A model generated the notes under the pieces. The model did no database searches and was not told where the DNA came from. It was given only the letters and a program-made list of their open reading frames with translations. 45,740 nt of DNA from a bacterium (lineage in GTDB: Bacteria; Patescibacteriota; Minisyncoccia; UBA6257; JAGOQP01), in assembly GCA_021801825.1 (NCBI GenBank), contig JAJYXK010000013.1, forward strand, positions 1 through 45,740, written 5' to 3'. The position numbers and the translations under genes were made by a program. The number at the start of each line of letters is the position of its first letter. Position 1 is the first letter of the stretch. Shown here piece after piece: positions 27,496 through 36,631 of this stretch.

Positions 27496-27807
27496 TTGTG
27501 ATAATTATGAGGTGCCTTTTTTTGATTTCTTATTATAAAAATAAAATAACTCTTAAAGAGTCGTTTCTATTCAGTGGGTCTTATCCCTATTGTGCATCGG
27601 GATGACCTCGTTATGATGTTTATTTTTGAGTGTGTGGACTTGGTACGAAACCAGTGGAACGAAATATTGCGAGAATTGGCCGAATGGAATCAGCTCAAGA
27701 TCGCTGAAGCACTGCTTGCTACCAGATAATGACAGTTTAGCCGATTTTTCCGAGTTTGTGAATGGAACTAACCGGACCCGAACTTAGCTCACCGATTTCT
27801 GCCCCGT

Positions 27808-27914
27808 GTTTGCCCCTTGGGCGAGCTTTGTACCAAGAGTAGACGTTTGATGCCATCCTTGACCGTAACCCACCGGTTTGACCAAAATCGAGAGCCTAAA
27901 AACGATTTGCTTAA
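27808..27914. repeat. Noncoding repeat module, copy 1
   Basis: gtttgccccttgggcgagc (27808-27826) and cgatttgcttaa (27903-27914), 76 nt apart; cf. 35274-35378. Confidence 0.55.
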
Positions 27915-27938
27915 TTTAAGCAATTCACATCGAGTGTT

Positions 27939-29867
27939 TTACTTAAACAATCGTAAACCATTTAAAATTACAAGGATCGCCACGCCAGTATCTGCGGCTA
28001 TTGCGATACCAAGATTCGATATGCCAAAGATTGCCAGGACGACAAAGGCTACTTTTGCGATAAGTGCCGCGGTTACGTTTTGTTTTACGACACGCAAAGA
28101 TTTGTGACCCAGTTCAACCACTTGGGGAATGTTTGAGATATTATCATTCATGAGAGCGATGTCGGCAGTCTCTATGGCGACATCTGAACCTTTAGTACCC
28201 ATAGCAATACCAACGTTTGAAAGCGCGAGCGATGGAGCATCATTCACACCGTCACCAACCATCGCAACCGAACCATATGTATCCCTAAGCATTTGAATTC
28301 TCTTAACCTTTTCATCAGGCAGAAGTGATCCGTATGCCTCCGATATGCCGAGTTCTTTTGCCACGTACGAAGCGGTGTGCTGGTTGTCGCCGGTTAGCAT
28401 TACTGTCTTTACGCCCAACTCACCTAATCGTTTGATCGTCTCTTTTGATCCGTCCCTAACTTTATCGGCGACAGCCAAAGCCCCCATGACCTGCTTTCCT
28501 TCACTTACCAAAATAAATGTTTTACCTTCTCGCTCCAGCATTTCTGTTTTTTCAATAATTTCTTCGGTAGATATTCCGTGAGCGTCCAATAGTTTCAGGT
28601 TTCCTACGCAATGATCAAGATCATCGCATACCATGCACGTCGCCCTGCCACCCTTACCTGCGATATTCGTATAGTTCTGCATGCTATGGGGATTGATACC
28701 TTTTTTTTTGGCAAAACTTAAAATGCTTTTGGCGAGGGGGTGCGATGAGAATTGTTCAAGACCGGCCGCATCCTCAAGTACCTGTTCTTCAGTAAAGCCG
28801 TTGAATGTGATCACGTTGGAAATATACGGTTCACCCAGCGTGAGCGTACCGGTCTTGTCAAAAGCGATTGCGCGTATTTTTTTCAATTCTTCCAGATGTT
28901 TACCGCCTTTGATAAGCACTCCTTTCTTCGACGCCCCACCGATTGCGGATGTTATGGTGACCGGTGTTGAAATGACCAGGGCACAAGGACAAGCAATAAC
29001 TAGGAGAGTAATGGCGCGTTCAAGCCAGACCAAAAACGGATCGCCAATCAAAATGGGCACGCCTGCTCCAATAATAACCGCAAGAAATACGATGGAGGGC
29101 GTGTAGTATTTTGCAAAACTATCTATAAACTCCTGTGTCGGGGCTTTGGCCTTTTGTGCCCGTTCGACGAGGGAGACTATTTTTGAAAAAGTCGAGTTTT
29201 TGCTTTCTTTGGTGACTTCGATTTCGAGATACCCGTTTTCGTTGAGTGTTCCGGCAAAGACACTGTCTCCCACACGCTTGTCTTTGGGTATCGACTCTCC
29301 GGTAATAGTCGCCTCGTTGACCGCAGAGAGGCCTTTAGTGACCTTTCCATCGAGCGGAATAAGTTCGCCTGGACGCACCGATACCACCTGTCCGACTTTT
29401 ACATCAGCGACCGGCAGATTTGTGCCGTTCAAAAGAGTCGCCGTCTGTGGAGATTTGCGCATTAAAGCTTGCAGTGCCCGGCGTGACCGATTAATCCCAT
29501 ATTCCTCGAATGCTTCGGCGAGAGAAAAGAAAAAGACGACCGCCGCCGCCTCAGGCAGTTCGTTTAAATAAATTGCGCCAGTGGAAGCAATAACAACCAG
29601 TGCGTCGATATTAAGAAATCTCTGTTTGGCAATGCCTCTCCATGCGCCTTTTACGACATAAATACCTCCGGAGAGGATGGCAAGGTAATAAATGGCATTT
29701 ATGATCGATGACGATATGGAAAAGAAACTCAAAATAAAGCCGAGGACAACACAAACCCCTGCCACCTTTGTAAGGACTTTTTTCCAATTGAATTGTGGCG
29801 TGACTATCGAGGTTGCATTCTCTCGATCGCAGTGATCACACGCATCGTTTTTTTCTTCTTTTTGCAT
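27939..29867 (-). CDS. Heavy-metal translocating P-type ATPase (Cd/Zn type)
   Basis: ATITGESIPKDK, VIACPCALVISTPV (CPC), AFDKTGTLTLGEP, MLTGDN, AMVGDGVNDAPSLA. Confidence 0.93.
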   Translation of the reverse strand: MQKEEKNDACDHCDRENATSIVTPQFNWKKVLTKVAGVCVVLGFILSFFSISSSIINAIYYLAILSGGIYVVKGAWRGIAKQRFLNIDALVVIASTGAIYLNELPEAAAVVFFFSLAEAFEEYGINRSRRALQALMRKSPQTATLLNGTNLPVADVKVGQVVSVRPGELIPLDGKVTKGLSAVNEATITGESIPKDKRVGDSVFAGTLNENGYLEIEVTKESKNSTFSKIVSLVERAQKAKAPTQEFIDSFAKYYTPSIVFLAVIIGAGVPILIGDPFLVWLERAITLLVIACPCALVISTPVTITSAIGGASKKGVLIKGGKHLEELKKIRAIAFDKTGTLTLGEPYISNVITFNGFTEEQVLEDAAGLEQFSSHPLAKSILSFAKKKGINPHSMQNYTNIAGKGGRATCMVCDDLDHCVGNLKLLDAHGISTEEIIEKTEMLEREGKTFILVSEGKQVMGALAVADKVRDGSKETIKRLGELGVKTVMLTGDNQHTASYVAKELGISEAYGSLLPDEKVKRIQMLRDTYGSVAMVGDGVNDAPSLALSNVGIAMGTKGSDVAIETADIALMNDNISNIPQVVELGHKSLRVVKQNVTAALIAKVAFVVLAIFGISNLGIAIAADTGVAILVILNGLRLFK

Positions 29868-29871
29868 ATAG

Positions 29872-30042
29872 TTATTGTTTTAATTCAGCTGTGTATGCCT
29901 GCCCTGATACGGTCTTGTCTTCGGTCTTCTGGTTATTTTCTTTCGCTTTGGACATATACCAGCCAAAGACAAGAAACAACGCAAACAAAACTACCGTGAT
30001 CGCAGCCTTCTTTGGTTCTATTTTATCAGAATGTTGATGCAT
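29872..30042 (-). CDS. Small single-TM protein (56 aa)
   Basis: MHQHSDKIEPKKAAITVVLFALFLVFGWYMSKAKENNQKTEDKTVSGQAYTAELKQ; just upstream of ATPase; not in ORF track. Confidence 0.55.
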   Translation of the reverse strand: MHQHSDKIEPKKAAITVVLFALFLVFGWYMSKAKENNQKTEDKTVSGQAYTAELKQ

Positions 30043-30054
30043 ATGTTTTTAATA

Positions 30055-30750
30055 TCACACCCTTATTTCTTTAACATTATTATTCATAATCTTTGAAACC
30101 AGTCCTTGATAAATTATTTTTTTGATACCTTTCAGATTTGCGCCATGCTTGTTATAGAAGTCGTCGGGCGAATCAAAAATGCCGTAATCTTTTGCGATGC
30201 CCTCGCTCTGAATGAAAGTATCACATTCGTTCCACTTAATCTGCAGATTGTTAAAATCTTTCACATCAACACCGAATCCGCAAAAGGCCCCCTTGGCGTC
30301 TCTGAATTTTGACTTGAGACCTTTAAGATAACCAGCATCCAATATCAGTCCTTCCAGGCTGTACCATTTTTCATTGAAATAGACTTCAACCCAGCTGTGA
30401 ATGATTTCCTTCGGGGCAATGAAATAAGCAAGGCCGTTGATCAATCCTTTTTGCAGTCTTTTATGAATTGCAAATCCGTGGAACCTGCACGGAACTCCAA
30501 CAGCCCTTAGCAAGGCCATGAACAGCGTGCTCTTGGTATTACACTGGCCAAGTCCGTCTGCCAGTACATCTGAAGCTTTGATGTCGTCGGATTTATTGTA
30601 TCCGAACTGAACATCATTCTGTACATAATCATAAATCTTGGCGATCTTATTTTTTTGATCAAGGTTACGCCAGCCTTTCTGATCGATAAGATCAGAAATA
30701 GCCTTGCTCTCGAAATCAAGAATTTTTGTTTTCTGGATATACTTGTTCAT
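30055..30750 (-). CDS. Transglutaminase-like cysteine protease fold protein
   Basis: GLGQCNTKSTLFMALLRAVGVPCRFHGF...IIHSWVEVYFNEKWYSLEGLILD (Cys-His-Glu/Asp). Confidence 0.75.
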   Translation of the reverse strand: MNKYIQKTKILDFESKAISDLIDQKGWRNLDQKNKIAKIYDYVQNDVQFGYNKSDDIKASDVLADGLGQCNTKSTLFMALLRAVGVPCRFHGFAIHKRLQKGLINGLAYFIAPKEIIHSWVEVYFNEKWYSLEGLILDAGYLKGLKSKFRDAKGAFCGFGVDVKDFNNLQIKWNECDTFIQSEGIAKDYGIFDSPDDFYNKHGANLKGIKKIIYQGLVSKIMNNNVKEIRV

Positions 30751-30777
30751 AATTTTGCAAACTACTTAAGTACTAAA

Positions 30778-31542
30778 TTAACGCGTAGTCGACTTAGGCG
30801 CCTTAGAAATCGCAGATTGTATCAATGTCTTAAAATCTTCATAGCCGCGCGGATTTTCGATCTTCTCGCCATTCAGAAAAAATGAGGGCGTGCCCTGAAG
30901 ATTGAGTTTTTGTCCTGACCCGCGATCTCGTTCTATGCGGTCTTTTAATTCTTGCGATGCAATATCCTTGCCATACTGATCCATACCAAGTCCGATTTGT
31001 CGGGCGTAGTTTTCAAAAATCTTGGGATCAGGCGCCTGCTTTTCACCCCAGTCTCTCTGGTTCTCAAAAACAATATTATGCATCTCCCAATATTTTCCCT
31101 GTCGACCGGCCGCTTCCACGGCAAGTGCCGAGGTCATACTGTTTTTATGGCCTGGCAAGGGGAAATATCTGTTGATAAATCGTACTTCGTTGCCGAATTC
31201 TTCAGCTAAACGCTTCACGACAGGATAATACGCACCGCAAGCTTCGCATTCAAAATCAAGATATTCCACAACGGTAACGGGCGCATTTTTGTTTCCTTTT
31301 GTCCAATCATCTGCGACAGCTGTGAGCAATTCGCTGGTTGGAACTACCGGTCTGCCCGAGACGTACCAGAATATTCCGCCAATTGATCCAGCAATAATAA
31401 GTATGATCGCGAACCGTTTCGTCCACTTCTTTACTGCTTTCGACCGCTCCCGCACCTGTTCTTCTTTAGCTTTCTCTTGCTGCCGTAATTCTTTCCGCTC
31501 TCGCTTGGTAAGTATCTGGTTGTTTTGCTCGTTTGGTTCCAT
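30778..31542 (-). CDS. DsbA-family thiol oxidoreductase (membrane-anchored)
   Basis: N-terminal TM; VTVVEYLDFECEACGAYYPVVKRLAEEF (CEAC); GTPSFFLNGEKI. Confidence 0.88.
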   Translation of the reverse strand: MEPNEQNNQILTKRERKELRQQEKAKEEQVRERSKAVKKWTKRFAIILIIAGSIGGIFWYVSGRPVVPTSELLTAVADDWTKGNKNAPVTVVEYLDFECEACGAYYPVVKRLAEEFGNEVRFINRYFPLPGHKNSMTSALAVEAAGRQGKYWEMHNIVFENQRDWGEKQAPDPKIFENYARQIGLGMDQYGKDIASQELKDRIERDRGSGQKLNLQGTPSFFLNGEKIENPRGYEDFKTLIQSAISKAPKSTTR

Positions 31543-31564
31543 GATATATCAATTAATGCCAAAT

Positions 31565-32641
31565 TTATTTAATAAGTTTTTCCGGTCCGACTGCCCGGTC
31601 ATACCTTCTGCCGTCAAACATAATGGTGGGTATTTTTATCGTTTTTATCTTATCCTCTACGATCTCTTTTTGATTAGCCAAACTCAATCGTACTTCTTCC
31701 GAATTGGCCATTTGCCGTATCTTGTCCCGATCTTCTTTTGAATACCCGATGTCTGCCAACCACGAGAGAATCATATCCTCGGCCTCTGTCGAGGTGTAAA
31801 TCGTATTGAACTTGATTTGGTAAACAACATTATCAATATCTTTTCCGGTAAAGATTTTTTCCAGAATCTGCCAGTCTGCTGGCACGTTCGCCGAAGCCAA
31901 CGGAAAACGCTTTACCGCTTCTAAGTACGAAGCGACCATTTTTGAATGAGGAAAACGATATCCGTTTGCCTGTTTTGTATCGGGTATCGGGTATACCAAA
32001 TAGGTAAGGTTATATCTGTCGGCAAAGCCTGTGTCCTTGATGTTGCCGAACAGTTTGGCGCAAAATTTACAGCTTGGATCTACTATCTCAAGCGCAACAG
32101 TTTTACTAGAATCATAGGGTTTGTAGTAAGAATTTGATTCAGAGATAAATTCATTCGGATTCCATTCTTTGAATCGATTCGGAATCATTGTGATTGTTTC
32201 TCCAAGAGTAAGAACACCGTCTTTTGCCCAGGTGAATACTTGCCCTTCTTTCAGAGAAACCCAAAAGCTAGGTTTCCCAGAGTTTATTCCACACCCACCA
32301 CCGCCAAGTGAACATGATTCTGGGTTATTGGGGTTGCAAGTGTCATAAACTAAGAGATTGAGACCGCTGTTCAATACTATAAGAAGGCTCCACACGCTTA
32401 GAATTACAAAAACCGAAGCAAAAACCCCGATCCAGCGGTCGAGGAATCTGGCCAAACGCGGTTTGGTGATAATGAATCTTCTCAAAAGTTTGGCCTTGGC
32501 TTCTTCCTGAAAATTAATATCGCACGGCCTGAAGGTCATTTTTCGAAGCGTACACTTCCATGCTTTCTTCGCCAAAGACCGGTAGCTGGCCGAAAAGACG
32601 CCAAGGATTGCAAAAATGATAAATGCCGCAATGCAAAACAT
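31565..32641 (-). CDS. Membrane protein with thioredoxin-like domain
   Basis: TM helices; VALEIVDPSCKFCAKLFGNIK (CKFC); KIPTIMFDGRRYD. Confidence 0.7.
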   Translation of the reverse strand: MFCIAAFIIFAILGVFSASYRSLAKKAWKCTLRKMTFRPCDINFQEEAKAKLLRRFIITKPRLARFLDRWIGVFASVFVILSVWSLLIVLNSGLNLLVYDTCNPNNPESCSLGGGGCGINSGKPSFWVSLKEGQVFTWAKDGVLTLGETITMIPNRFKEWNPNEFISESNSYYKPYDSSKTVALEIVDPSCKFCAKLFGNIKDTGFADRYNLTYLVYPIPDTKQANGYRFPHSKMVASYLEAVKRFPLASANVPADWQILEKIFTGKDIDNVVYQIKFNTIYTSTEAEDMILSWLADIGYSKEDRDKIRQMANSEEVRLSLANQKEIVEDKIKTIKIPTIMFDGRRYDRAVGPEKLIK

Positions 32642-32644
32642 GTT

Positions 32645-33841
32645 CTATGAGTTAGCTATGATTGTTTGTAGGGTTTTTACGAATGATTCGACCTGTTCTT
32701 TCGTGTTGTTGAGACCAAGGGAAACTCGCACCAGGGGTGGATATTTTTTTAGATTCTTCAGATAATAGTGACAGCAGAAATAACCACTCCTCACCATCAT
32801 TTTTTGTGCGGAGAGGAAAATGGCCAGCCTATGAGAGTCAATCTTCTCCGAGTAGAAACTTAAGATCAGACTTGGGGAATTGTTTATAAGTTTCAATGAT
32901 GGAATGCGAGACATTTCTTCGAATAGGAATTGTGCAAGCTCTTCTTGATGAACATACGCAGGCATACCTTCAGGCTTGTAGCTTTTAAGCCAATCCAAGG
33001 ATGCTCCTAAACCTATGATGCCCGCGAAATTCTGCAGACCAATTTCCAGCCGACTACTCAAGTCGTCCGGATCGGATATGAGCTGGAAACTTTCAGCTTC
33101 TACATCTTCCACCATGCCCCCGCCTATGAACCCGATGTCGAGCAAAGTCAGAAGGGATTTTTTGATAACAATTACTCCAATACTGGGACCGTACATCTTG
33201 TGGCCGGAAAAGAACAATGCGTCAAAATCGCTTTCACGTATTACTTTCTGGTCATGGCTCATGCTTTGAGCGGCATCAACAAGCACTATTCCGCCCGTTT
33301 TGTGGACATCAGAGGCGATTTCTTTCAGATTAGTCAGCTCACGTCCATCAATGTTGGACATGCTGTTTAGAACCACGATCGCACCCGCGACATCTTCTTT
33401 GTCATACGACAGCGATCCGTCGTCTCTACGCTCTAAGAGGACGCGTGGAATGTTCAGTCTTTTTGCGACGCTGATAGTCGGTAGAAAAACTGAATTGTGC
33501 TCGATGTCCGAAGTTATAATTTTCGTGAATTTCGGTGGCAACTGACCGAGTACCAAATTCAGGCCATATGTGGTGTTAAGCGTAAACGCCACCGCATATT
33601 CGGAAGCTGATTTACCTACGAAAGCGAGTACTTTCTTTCTCGTCTCTTTTATTTTTTCATCCAACTTTACGCCCCAGTCGTATTTTACCCGTCCTCCACA
33701 AGAATTGTATTCGTGGTAATACTCCGACATCGCATCTATTACTTGCTCCGGACGCAATGTTTGGCAAGCCGAATCAAGATAGACAGTCTTACTGTCCAGA
33801 TATGAGAAGTCGAATGGGTTTTTATTTACTGATGATTGCAT
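32645..33841 (-). CDS. Class V aminotransferase / cysteine desulfurase-like
   Basis: YLDSACQTLRPEQVIDAMSEY; VLVDAAQSMSHDQK; DALFFSGHKMYGPSIGVIVI; start corrected to MQSSVNKNP. Confidence 0.88.
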   Translation of the reverse strand: MQSSVNKNPFDFSYLDSKTVYLDSACQTLRPEQVIDAMSEYYHEYNSCGGRVKYDWGVKLDEKIKETRKKVLAFVGKSASEYAVAFTLNTTYGLNLVLGQLPPKFTKIITSDIEHNSVFLPTISVAKRLNIPRVLLERRDDGSLSYDKEDVAGAIVVLNSMSNIDGRELTNLKEIASDVHKTGGIVLVDAAQSMSHDQKVIRESDFDALFFSGHKMYGPSIGVIVIKKSLLTLLDIGFIGGGMVEDVEAESFQLISDPDDLSSRLEIGLQNFAGIIGLGASLDWLKSYKPEGMPAYVHQEELAQFLFEEMSRIPSLKLINNSPSLILSFYSEKIDSHRLAIFLSAQKMMVRSGYFCCHYYLKNLKKYPPLVRVSLGLNNTKEQVESFVKTLQTIIANS

Positions 33842-33843
33842 AA

Positions 33844-34638
33844 TTATTTTTCCTGCAACGCTTGCTCGATGAGTGCTTTCACTGAAGCGTAAGGCTGAGC
33901 ACCGTTTAGAGGGTACTTCTTGCCATTCTTGGCGACCACGATACTCCATGGCGTGCCATTGCCTCCCGTCGCTTGCGCGTTTTGAGCATCCTGCTCAACA
34001 TGCTGGGCGTACTTTCCACTATTTAAACAGGTGTTAAATTTGTTCACGTTGAGACCGACATATTGGGCGATTTTTGGAAGCTCTGCCGAATCAAGGCCGT
34101 TATTGGATGGCGTGACTTCATAGAGCCGATCAGTATACGCCCAGAATTTCTCCGATCCGCCTAATTCATTGGCGCACTCCAAAGCCTCCGCTTCTTTGGA
34201 AGCCTTGGTGTGCAGTTGTACTAACGGGAACTGGCGGTAAACCCATGCCACCTTGCCGCTTTTGCCATACTCATCCATGACTTGCTTCATGGTGTCATGG
34301 AAGCGTTTGCAGAACGGGCACTCGGTGTCCGAGTATTCTACGATATTAACCGGCGCATCCGGATTGCCGCGGATATGATCTTTTGCCGAGATTGCGGCCA
34401 TTTGATCTAGCGATCCGATGTCTTCCTGCGGAATTTGCTGATTCGCAATCTTATTATTCGCATTGTTCCCCGATACAGTCGGGGTAGCAGAATTTTTCCC
34501 TGACGAGTAAATTACTGCGCCAGCGATCAGCGCTCCGGCCACGACAATAGCCAAAGGAACCATGTATTTACTTGTTTGCGAAGAGATGACTTTGAGTTGT
34601 GATGATTCCGCTTCGTGATGTTGATGTTCTTCAGTCAT
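33844..34638 (-). CDS. DsbA-family thioredoxin-like protein
   Basis: N-terminal TM; VNIVEYSDTECPFCKRFHDTMKQVMDEYG (CPFC); GTPWSIVVAKNGKKYPLNG. Confidence 0.9.
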   Translation of the reverse strand: MTEEHQHHEAESSQLKVISSQTSKYMVPLAIVVAGALIAGAVIYSSGKNSATPTVSGNNANNKIANQQIPQEDIGSLDQMAAISAKDHIRGNPDAPVNIVEYSDTECPFCKRFHDTMKQVMDEYGKSGKVAWVYRQFPLVQLHTKASKEAEALECANELGGSEKFWAYTDRLYEVTPSNNGLDSAELPKIAQYVGLNVNKFNTCLNSGKYAQHVEQDAQNAQATGGNGTPWSIVVAKNGKKYPLNGAQPYASVKALIEQALQEK

Positions 34639-34683
34639 ATTTATAGTATTTATGGATTATTAATGAAATACAAATAAAATAAA

Positions 34684-34730
34684 CCGGCATTGAGACCAAA
34701 CCCGTATGCCAAAATACGGATCAGTGCCGG
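34684..34730 (-). terminator. Two-helix structured element (terminator-like) between 34743 and 34638 genes
   Basis: ccggca..ccgtat-gccaaa-atacgg..tgccgg. Confidence 0.45.
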
Positions 34731-34742
34731 CTAAAAAATAGG

Positions 34743-35147
34743 TTAGTAAATTTTTGGGTTGAGAATTCCTTGCGCGAATGCAAGCTTCAGGTGATTGAAT
34801 AAAGAGAGTTCTGGATTTTGTATGTTATAAACATGTCCTATCGATGTGCCCTGAATATCAGATTTATTTCTTAAGCCCGACCCGAACACTACAACTAACA
34901 ACAATATGAATAGCAGAGAAATGACAGTAGAAACATTGGGTAAGGTTGTAGCAAGTATCTGCAGGGAACTTATATGTTCATAAACGGTTGGGCAACCTGT
35001 CTGTGCCTCGCTTATAGGACACTGGGTGGTTTGAGTCTTAAAATGATAGATCGTTTCTACCGATCCCCAGGAACAAGCAATACTAATAACGAAAGTTATT
35101 AGGACTAAAAAGAAAGCAAGTGATTTTATATGTTTGGCGATTCCCAT
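34743..35147 (-). CDS. Hypothetical membrane protein
   Basis: Two hydrophobic segments (SLAFFLVLITFVISIACSW; VSTVISLLFILLLVVVFGSGL). Confidence 0.55.
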   Translation of the reverse strand: MGIAKHIKSLAFFLVLITFVISIACSWGSVETIYHFKTQTTQCPISEAQTGCPTVYEHISSLQILATTLPNVSTVISLLFILLLVVVFGSGLRNKSDIQGTSIGHVYNIQNPELSLFNHLKLAFAQGILNPKIY

Positions 35148-35273
35148 AGATTCTAAAATTTTAGCATAATTTATGCCCTTTAGGAAATTATCTATTATTA
35201 TTAAAACTTGTAGCTAGTAGCTTGAGGGTACTGCTCGCTGAATACAAAGAAGAATAACCCAGATTTGCCATTT

Positions 35274-35399
35274 GTTTGCCCCTGGGGCGAGCGGTTGAGC
35301 CGAGGTGAGAGATTTGCACCGATCAGAAGCCCGAACCGAACGTAAACCATTTTTGCGACCGTAATGCGATTTGCTTAACTTTTCAAAAGTTAAGCAAAT
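35274..35399. repeat. Noncoding repeat module, copy 2, with 31-nt palindrome
   Basis: gtttgcccctggggcgagc (35274-35292), cgatttgcttaa (35367-35378), palindrome atttgcttaactttt-c-aaaagttaagcaaat (35369-35399). Confidence 0.55.
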
Positions 35400-35418
35400 T
35401 ATCACGAGTCATATTTGC

Positions 35419-35623
35419 TTAACCCTTTTCCTTTTTCGGCTCGGACATTAAATCAAAAATCTTTTTAGTCTCATTGATAATTTTTTCTCGCAATTTAATA
35501 TCTATAATCGCTCGCTCTAATACCTCCATAGCGTTTGATCCATCAATACCGTTTTGCTTGATTACTCTCGCAAGGTTAATATAGGCCACAAAGGCAAACC
35601 GCACGTACTCCTTATGCTTATAT
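35419..35623 (-). pseudogene. 3' part of IS-disrupted HEPN gene
   Basis: In-frame continuation YKHKEYVRFAFVAYINLARVIKQNGIDG... of the gene at 36632-37501 when the IS is removed. Confidence 0.75.
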
Positions 35624-35664
35624 ACTATGAATAACGAAATGCATCTCGTAACATAATTTGATAA

Positions 35665-35698
35665 AATACAAGCGGCTCCTTTTGGAGCCGCTTGTATT
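35665..35698 (+). promoter_or_regulatory. 15-bp hairpin abutting transposase start codon
   Basis: aatacaagcggctcc-tttt-ggagccgcttgtatt then ATG at 35699. Confidence 0.65.
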
Positions 35699-36502
35699 AT
35701 GAACACCTTCTTAACAATCTACGACAAACTCAACACTATCGTATCACAGTTCTTCAAAACATTAAAATTCAAGGAGCGGGAACATTCCAAAGGTCGGAAA
35801 CCAATACTCAAAAATTCCGAAGCGGTCACGGCTGTCATTTTCTGGAGGAGACAGAACATCGGCAGTAAGAAGTCTCTATACGAAATTCTAGAACCTTCGA
35901 TGTCTTACAACCGCTTTGTTGTGGCCCTAAACAAAACGGCAAAATATCTGGCGACAATTATCACGGCTGTCATGAAATTTCTCCGCAAAAACGCTCATTT
36001 GGTTAAATTTACAGATTCAACCGAGCTTCCTGTCTGTCTCAATAAAAACGCAAAACAGCATAAGACTATGAGAGGACTGTCGGCTAAATCCAAAAGTTCC
36101 AAAGGTTGGTTCTATGGCTTAAAACTTCACCTTTCGGCTGACTGCCAAGGAAAAGTTTTGGCGATAAAGTTCACACCGGGCAATTCTAATGATAGGAGCA
36201 TATTCAAAAAAATGAACGACAAACAGAGAGGGTTATTCGTAGCCGACGCGGGCTATGTGTCTGAAGAGCTTGAGCGAGATTTTTTCATTGAACATGAACG
36301 ATTAGTCATTACTTGCCCGCGCAAGAATATGAAAAAACTTTCGGTTCCATGGCAAATCAGTCTCTTGAATTTGCGAATGAGAGTGGAGATTCACTTCCGC
36401 GTTCTCAAGGTTTGCTACGGACTGGTTACATCGCTTCCTCGTTCCATCGATGGTTACTTGACCCATTATATTGCCGCCATTGCTACCCATCTCATATCTT
36501 AA
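35699..36502 (+). CDS. IS982-family-like transposase
   Basis: VKFTDSTELPVC...GWFYGLKLHLSADCQGKVLAIKFTPGNSNDR...LFVADAGYVSEELE...RMRVEIHFRVLKVCYGLVTSLPRSIDGYLTHYIAAI. Confidence 0.85.
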   Translation: MNTFLTIYDKLNTIVSQFFKTLKFKEREHSKGRKPILKNSEAVTAVIFWRRQNIGSKKSLYEILEPSMSYNRFVVALNKTAKYLATIITAVMKFLRKNAHLVKFTDSTELPVCLNKNAKQHKTMRGLSAKSKSSKGWFYGLKLHLSADCQGKVLAIKFTPGNSNDRSIFKKMNDKQRGLFVADAGYVSEELERDFFIEHERLVITCPRKNMKKLSVPWQISLLNLRMRVEIHFRVLKVCYGLVTSLPRSIDGYLTHYIAAIATHLIS

Positions 36503-36631
36503 TTATTGAAAGTTTCGGTTTTCCTTGCTGTTTCTTCCTTGAATCTTTAGTTTGAGCTTGTTTTTTTCAAAACCACAGACGGCTGTGGCGAGTTTAAAGT
36601 GTATTTAAAAACGCATTTCGTTATTCACAGT

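Larger units (their letters stand above)
35624..36631 (+). mobile_element. IS982-like insertion sequence
   Basis: Terminal inverted repeats actrtgaataacgaaatgc (35624-35642 / 36613-36631); flanking ATAT; one transposase ORF. Confidence 0.85.

Noticed and set aside
27603-27614. tgacctcgttat at the island left side resembles tgacctcgtcat in tRNA-Ala (45644-45655), a possible att core
   Set aside because: Only 11/12 match, and the displaced tRNA 3' half that should precede it at the left junction is absent; could be chance.
27817-29571. Plus-strand ORFs opposite the P-type ATPase
   Set aside because: Antisense shadow ORFs of a strongly conserved gene.
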